Source: Synergistaceae bacterium
GTDB taxonomy: Bacteria; Synergistota; Synergistia; Synergistales; Aminobacteriaceae
Length of the DNA stretch: 7,394 nucleotides
Direction of reading: 5' to 3'
Assembly (NCBI GenBank): GCA_017394925.1
Contig: JAFPWQ010000044.1
Location: 1 to 7,394, forward strand
Position numbers and translations under genes: made by a program. Each line of letters opens with the position of its first letter. Position 1 is the first letter of the stretch. The notes under the pieces are model-generated. The model had not been told where the DNA came from. It saw only the letters and a program-made list of their open reading frames with translations, and ran no database searches. Of the stretch, positions 7,376 through 7,394 are shown in pieces.

Positions 7376-7394
7376 ATTCAATCTTTGATGTATG

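Overview
The window is an ordinary-looking chromosomal stretch from a bacterium with moderate to low GC. All genes lie on the + strand. It holds the 3' end of a purine gene (purD), a complete single-chain purL, and one very long gene (1037 codons) of no recognised named family. An intrinsic terminator closes the unit near the right edge. The PurL is the large single-polypeptide type resembling the Clostridium/Streptococcus-like subgroup, and starts are preceded by strong GGAGG ribosome binding sites. This fits an anaerobic, probably host-associated bacterium (Clostridia, Synergistota or a similar lineage), but the phylum cannot be fixed from this window.

Layout: 1-336 is the last ~111 codons of purD (GAR synthetase). 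337-433 is a 97-nt gap with a long imperfect hairpin followed by seven T, which could be a terminator or a purL attenuator, and then the purL ribosome binding site. 434-4198 is purL (FGAM synthase, 1254 aa, TTG start). It has an intact ATP-dependent synthase half, an intact glutaminase half, and an unusual Asp/His/Ala/Glu-rich internal insertion with a diverged duplication. 4199-4222 is a 24-nt gap with a ribosome binding site and no visible promoter. 4223-7336 is the large unknown gene. 7346-7375 is a Rho-independent terminator.

PurD and PurL carry out steps 2 and 4 of de novo IMP synthesis, so the first two genes form a purine cluster. The third gene is the interesting part. By eye, its product has a small Sm/SH3-like beta-barrel at the N terminus, a Pro/Glu-rich linker, an alpha-helical region, two successive cold-shock-like (OB) domains, an acidic linker, a second alpha-helical region, and a C-terminal domain with the R-x4-H signature and surrounding pattern of HEPN domains. 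This suggests a large RNA-binding protein with a possible ribonuclease domain, probably co-transcribed with purL. The assignment rests on pattern reading, not on a profile search.
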